A stretch of 64,000 nt of DNA from Patiria pectinifera. Taxonomy: Eukaryota > Echinodermata > Asteroidea > Valvatida > Asterinidae. Within the stretch, counting starts at the first letter, position 1, and the number at the start of each line of letters is the position of its first letter. Below are positions 59,179 to 64,000 of the stretch, piece after piece. The notes below the pieces were generated by a model. The model had not been told where the DNA came from and did no database searches. It was given only the letters and a program-made list of their open reading frames with translations. A program made the translations under genes and the position numbers. The DNA is taken from NCBI GenBank assembly GCA_029964075.1, contig CM057129.1, forward strand, positions 16,049,430-16,113,429, written 5' to 3'.

Positions 59179-60608
59179 GTTTGCAGACTTTGATGTGAAT
59201 CAAGCTCAGTTAAGGCTCAGTTGTTAAAGTTCAGTGAAGATGAAGCATGAATTTGTTGTCAAGTATCCACAGCAGAAGCCAGAATGTTAGCAGGTTGGTC
59301 AGTTATTGAGCTTGTGAATGAGTGGGAATACTTTCACAAAAACATGAGCACTACAGATGTTTTGCATCCAAACGTTTGAGATCTGTAAGAAACAAGCGGG
59401 GAAGCAAAGCAAAGTGTGAGTGGATCTGGTTGCCAATGAGCAACATGTTAATAGGGAAAAGGGAGATGATAATGTTAACGCAAAGCAAAGCATTGGAGTG
59501 TTTTGTATGTTAGTTTTAACCAGAACAGAACCATCAACTGCAACGTCCGCAAAAGGCGAACACTTTACGCGTACCAATGAAATCACAACTAGCATCCAAA
59601 CAGCTCGAATTTATGGGGTCGCAAAAGTGGACCCCGAAATTCGTTCTCGCACACATAATACAGGAATAACACAAAAACGCCCAGTTTTGAAAGGATAGTT
59701 GTGTGGATGTTTATATCCTACTTTTAAATGTTATTTCCGATTATCATCATCTCGTTCAAAGCGCGTTTTGTAGCCCAATTGGGCTGTTCCAGGACCCAGT
59801 GTCCCTTTAATGATCTCAATTACAATACACCTTGATACTACAACATTATTGCAAGAGCTCTGTAAGAAAGAAAATGAGGAAATAATAACACTAAGCTGGA
59901 AGTAGAATGGACCGTATATAATGGATCTGCTTTGTCGCAGACTCGCACCATAAATTGTTGCATTGGTGATTGGTCACCGCGCGCTGTTCCCGAGACACAC
60001 AACGTGTATAGCGTACACTGAGAACGACACGAAAAACCTATTCCTACTCCGTCATGTCCGATGTGAACAAACGTTTTTTTTTCGTCTTTTCTCGGGAACG
60101 GTAAGACATTAGGTTGGTTTCCTTTCAACCAGATGTTTGAAACAGGCTAAGTAAACAATCCAAAACATAACATTTTCGGGGATTTCGGGACCTAGTGCCC
60201 CTTTAACTGTACTGTTCTAAAACTTTTTGTATTCAATTTTATGCTTGTTGTAAATTTAATGAGTAATACTATTTTTTGGTGTAATTTTCAATGTGTGAGT
60301 TACTTAATGCTAACATGAGGATGCTCTGTAATGGATGGGCCAATATCCATATCGAATACTTCAACAAGAAATTAAAACATGAAGAACGAACCTATTGTTA
60401 TAACAATTGCAATTATGATGATGACTTCAATGATGATATTGTTCAGGTTGTGTTTGTTAGGATTTTAACAGAACATCAAAGTGGTAATAATGGGAATTGA
60501 GGTTATAGAAGCTGTGACATCTACAGTCTACAAATAAAACATGATTTGAGGATGGAAGGTGATGCAGTGATAGCACTGTAAAGGTCCACTTTAACCCCCC
60601 CCCCCCCT

Positions 60609-60654
60609 TTGCACCAGGCTGGCTCAGGCCCCTTGCACCAGGCTGGCTCAGGCC
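60609..60654. repeat. 24-bp tandem duplication
   Basis: TTGCACCAGGCTGGCTCAGG is present twice, 24 bases apart, after a poly-C run. Confidence 0.7.
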
Positions 60655-61048
60655 TGGGCTGTTAGTGTAGCTACTACTGGATTGGGCCAAGTAAAAAAGA
60701 AACCAGTTTCTCAACCCCGCCCACTTCCTTTTCCTGCCAGCTTCTTTTTTTTTCAAATTCTTTTTTCCCCCAGGAAAAATTGTTGCCATGTATGCAACTT
60801 CAGAATCTTTGGAAACTAAAGTATCAGTTCAGAAAATGGACGATTCCATCCACCGTCTTTGCAATCCGGCATCTTAGGGGGAACAAATGCCCGCTTCCTT
60901 CCCTTTTTAAAAAAGCCTGTACGAGAAACCTTTTTATATCTATTTTTTTTTACTTGGCCTGAGTTTAGAAAGACAATGTTTTGCTAAATTTAAAATGTTT
61001 TTCACAAGAAACGAACTTCAACGAGAACAAGTTCGTCCTCCTAATACT

Positions 61049-61447
61049 AGTCTAGGGGCTAGATGTTGCATGGTTTCTATCACGACCAACCAATATCGCA
61101 CACGGACTTGTCGGTAGCAACGTCTAGGGCATCTCCTGGAACCCTCCCCCCCCCCCCCGAAAAATGGGGGGAACTAGCACACATGCGTGAATTCTGCTGG
61201 TCATTACGGTCCATTTTCAGTCCCGTATAAGTGAAGTTGCACAAAAGTCTTGCTGCATCCATTTTTTTGAATTGTGCACTGCATATAGGCCAAACCGGTG
61301 CGCGCATTACACAACCAATAGGAGATGCCCTAGACATTGCAACTGACAAGTCTGTGGGCGATATAGGTTGGTTGTGATAGCGCCCTCTTGCGGCAGCGGG
61401 TTATCGCGGCGGAAGGTATCAAACAAGCAACGTCTAGCCCCTAGACT
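61049..61447. mobile_element. Foldback element of about 400 bp with unequal arms
   Basis: The left arm has AGTCTAGGGGCTAGATGTTG, ATCACGACCAACCAATATCG and GTCTAGGGCATCTCCT. The right arm is the reverse complement of these, with about 50 extra bases (near 61380-61425) that the left arm lacks. The central part is unique, with a poly-C run. It is non-coding. Confidence 0.7.
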
Positions 61448-61954
61448 ACCTCCTCACCAGTGGTGCATCCATCAGCTCCGGTGACTTTATCCAGTTCAAT
61501 GAGTTTATCATCGTAGTCATCCATGATGAGGACCTAGTAGTGCATTCTCACCTCTCAAAACAAGAGCGACAAATGATAAGAAAATGGGAAAATGTCCATA
61601 CTGGGCCACAACTTTACCTGCCGCTAAACACATCAATTTTCACCTCACCTTGTGATTTCACCCAAGAGGAATCCAGGAAGCTGTGTAAATGCGAAAAAAA
61701 AATTAGGCAAAATGTGTTTTTAGAGCACATTTTGGATGCACACGTCGTGCAGAACTAAGTTGAGGCAGCCGGTCAAAACTGATTGAAGTGGCTGAAAGAC
61801 AGCGGTATGTAATACGCATGACATCGACAACCATGACGTCGCATGAGCCGGCCAATGATATACGTCATTATGAATATTTATTTTCTCATGAATATTTAAT
61901 TTATTTCAATGGATACTTCAAACACGTCCAAAGATTGATTATTGCAACAGCGAT

Positions 61955-62040
61955 CGTGGGCGGCCTAGCGGTTAAAAGTCTCATGCATCAAGCAAGAGTC
62001 CGGGGTTTGAATCCCAATGAAGTAAGGAGAGGGTGAGAGT
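61955..62040 (+). mobile_element. tRNA-like SINE head fragment
   Basis: GTGGGCGGCCTAGCGGTTAA resembles a tRNA A-box region and GGGGTTTGAATCCC at 62002-62015 a B box. The spacing fits a tRNA-like promoter, but no acceptor stem pairing is convincing, so a functional tRNA is unlikely. It is different from the SINEs at 22461 and 54549. Confidence 0.45.
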
Positions 62041-63341
62041 AGAGGAGGGAAAGTGGAGGGAATCACCATAAAGGATGCAACTTTTTGGCGCTTGAAAATT
62101 AATTGAAAAAAGTGGTGGCCCAGCACAGAAATTTTCCCCCTAATTTTTCCAGTTGATGTAGGCCTAATCATGTCGTGATAATCATGCATTCGTGATTATC
62201 ACAGACAATGACAGATGAGCTGGCACTACATGCATCTCCAACTTCATACGTAATGATGGAGTAAATATGACATAAAACAAACAGACCTCATTAGATGTCA
62301 TCATGTACACAGATTGACAGATTTTTTTCCCCTGAACCTCAATGGATATGGCGCATGCATCATGATGATGGAGCATTGGAGGTTAGAATTTGTTAATCTT
62401 GTCTCATTTGCACATGCACTGATGCTGACTGCTGATCCGCCCACAAGTTGCATGACATGACTATCGACCGGCAGGTAAGGTGTGAAAACCATAAAAAAAC
62501 TAACGACAAAAAATGCAACTTTAACCTCACTATATTCAATCATCGGCACAATTTGTATCATGATATATTATCAGTTTCGTGAACCCAAGACTAGAGCAAG
62601 ACTACATGTTTACCTCAAGTCAGACCTGCACTTCAAGTCCGGTGAATCGGTGTGTTATGCTGTCAATAGTGTCACTGGTTCCAGTGGATTTCAACAGCGG
62701 TGACCGGTGATGCGTGCGCATGAAGCAACATTGGATAGCAAAGTACCAGTGTAATTTTGGGTAAAAGGGGAACGCCTAAAATACAAATTTAATAATGTTC
62801 TTCTTAAAAGCTCGCCAATTTTATATTTCAAGTACAGTTGTACATAATTAAAAAAATAAACATGTACGTGTATTGTATTTTTTTCTTGATTGATTGCGTT
62901 GAAAATCATGAAGATAACTGTTACGAATGTTCGAATTAAGTGCAAAGCAAATTGCAAAGAAACATTGGTCAGTGGCATGGTTAACCATGGTCAACCATGG
63001 GTCAACCATCACCAGCTAGTGTGAAAAAAAAACCCAATGAAAATACAACTTTTGTATACTTGTGACAGAAGTGATCAAAAACATGTTACCTCCACACGAA
63101 AAGTGAGACATTTTCCAGCTGTTGCTGTATTCGCGAATTTCACCTTTTTTAGCTTTCATGCGAATTGTGTTGTACAGTTGACATGATGTACAGACACCGG
63201 ACAGCACCGGATTTGTTCGGTAGTTTCCGTATGCAAATAACACGTGGTTTTGCCGTCCATAACTTTGTGCATGTGCAAGCGCGCACGCGCACGCAGCCGG
63301 TGACGCCATATTTGTCTCTCGTGTCGAGTGAGGAATACATC

Positions 63342-63391
63342 ATGGCATCTCAGAACTACTTCGGTTTTACTCATGGCGGTACACAGTACAC
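63342..63391 (+). CDS. ZFR: ZFR homologue, first coding exon (partial gene)
   Basis: ATG followed by MASQNYFGFTHGGTQY and two bases of the next codon, ending TACAC|gtaagt. This matches the conserved N-terminus of vertebrate ZFR (MATGNYFGFTHSG...AQYS), with NYFGFTH identical. ZFR is a zinc-finger and DZF-domain RNA-binding protein that acts in nuclear RNA processing. The preceding sequence is GC-richer (62900-63340), as expected for a housekeeping promoter. Only 16 residues are in the window; the zinc fingers and DZF domain would lie downstream. The match is short but distinctive and backed by a consensus donor. Confidence 0.78.
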
Positions 63392-64000
63392 GTAAGTCAG
63401 TGGTTGTTGAACAGATGATTTGCAAGGGCAGTAATATCTGCAGCTCAATTTGATCTTAGTCATGGGAAATTTGTGTGATTTATAATGCTCGAATTTGGCA
63501 TTCTTCTCAGTTCCCGATGGTCGAGAAATAATGCTAGCTATGCATGCACGCTATTGCAATGCACGCTTTCTGAAATTCTGTGTGCTCGCGTCTGAGGAGC
63601 GGGTCCGCCGCGGCAACATGGCAGGGGGCCTAAAACAAACCCGCCCTCTCCAAATGTTCATATATTTCATTGACATATTATTCCCTTTTATTTATCACTA
63701 TCAGGTTGTGTTGAATTTCCTGCTCCATCATGTCCATTACTTGTTAAAATAATAAAAATGAAGTTTGATTTGTGTTGCTTTTAAAAAATAGGCATCAGGT
63801 TTAGCGCCTAGCGGCAAGAATGTAGGTCCAGACACGCCACAGAGGTTGTGTACAAAGTCTATGGAGAGTCAAGAAAACAAAACTGTCTATGGAGGGACAA
63901 GAAAACGGAGAACAATTCAAGTCCATGCCAGCTACGCGGATATTGAGTGGGGGTCCATTATTTGAGAAAGAAGCAACACAAAAGGAATGGGAGTTGCTGA
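63392..64000 (+). other. First intron of ZFR homologue, nothing recognised
   Basis: No second exon is identified before the window ends. An open frame at 63495-63752 shows no ZFR-like content. Confidence 0.5.

Larger units (their letters stand above)
59179..63341. other. Divergent intergenic region between gene C and ZFR
   Basis: It should contain the promoters of both gene C (-) and ZFR (+). Visible items: a 24-bp tandem duplication at 60609-60654, a large foldback at 61049-61447 and a tRNA-like SINE fragment at 61955-62040. GGACC(C/T)AGTG(T/C)CCCTTTAA occurs twice in the same orientation near 59793-59810 and 60188-60207, enclosing about 400 bp of non-coding sequence. No gene is recognised. 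Confidence 0.5.

Noticed and set aside
61955-62040. Possible tRNA gene
   Set aside because: A- and B-box-like sequence but no convincing cloverleaf or acceptor stem; better explained as a SINE head.

Overview
This is a 64 kb piece of an invertebrate animal genome, most likely a non-vertebrate deuterostome and perhaps an echinoderm. The guess rests on a tropomyosin gene whose exon lengths and phases match the vertebrate ones, a family of MYORG/SITS-binding-protein-like glycosidases, a ZFR first exon, AT-rich DNA full of ACATGT tracts, tRNA-derived SINEs and many small foldback elements. The exact taxon cannot be read from the window.

Region 1 (1 to about 39.7 kb, + strand): one tropomyosin gene. 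I could place 11 coding exons by reading frame, splice sites and the fixed exon lengths of the family: two alternative first exons (989-1102, 2652-2765), exon 3 (8260-8393), a split exon 4 (18304-18349, then either 20527-20598 or 20737-20808), exon 5 (22283-22353), a fused exon 6+7 (23066-23204), exon 8 (24404-24473) and three alternative last exons with stops (32188-32270, 37649-37731, 39243-39325). Any complete choice gives a 242-residue coiled coil, so up to 2 x 2 x 3 = 12 isoforms. Both first exons carry duplicated 5' flanks with the same conserved blocks in the same order. No exon-2 equivalent was found. The introns hold many short inverted-repeat DNA transposons, including a nested pair whose order of insertion can be read from the target-site duplications.

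Region 2 (about 43-59.2 kb, - strand): three intact single-exon genes for type II membrane glycosidases of family GH31, related to MYORG. Two (43089-45155 and 47431-49476) are recent tandem copies with intact catalytic motifs and nearly identical catalytic halves but diverged N-terminal parts. The third (56977-59178) is older and has changed residues at the proposed general acid/base and at other active-site motifs. Between them lie repeats, a pogo-like MITE and SINEs.

Region 3 (63342 to the end, + strand): the first coding exon of a homologue of ZFR (zinc finger RNA-binding protein), whose remaining exons lie beyond the window.
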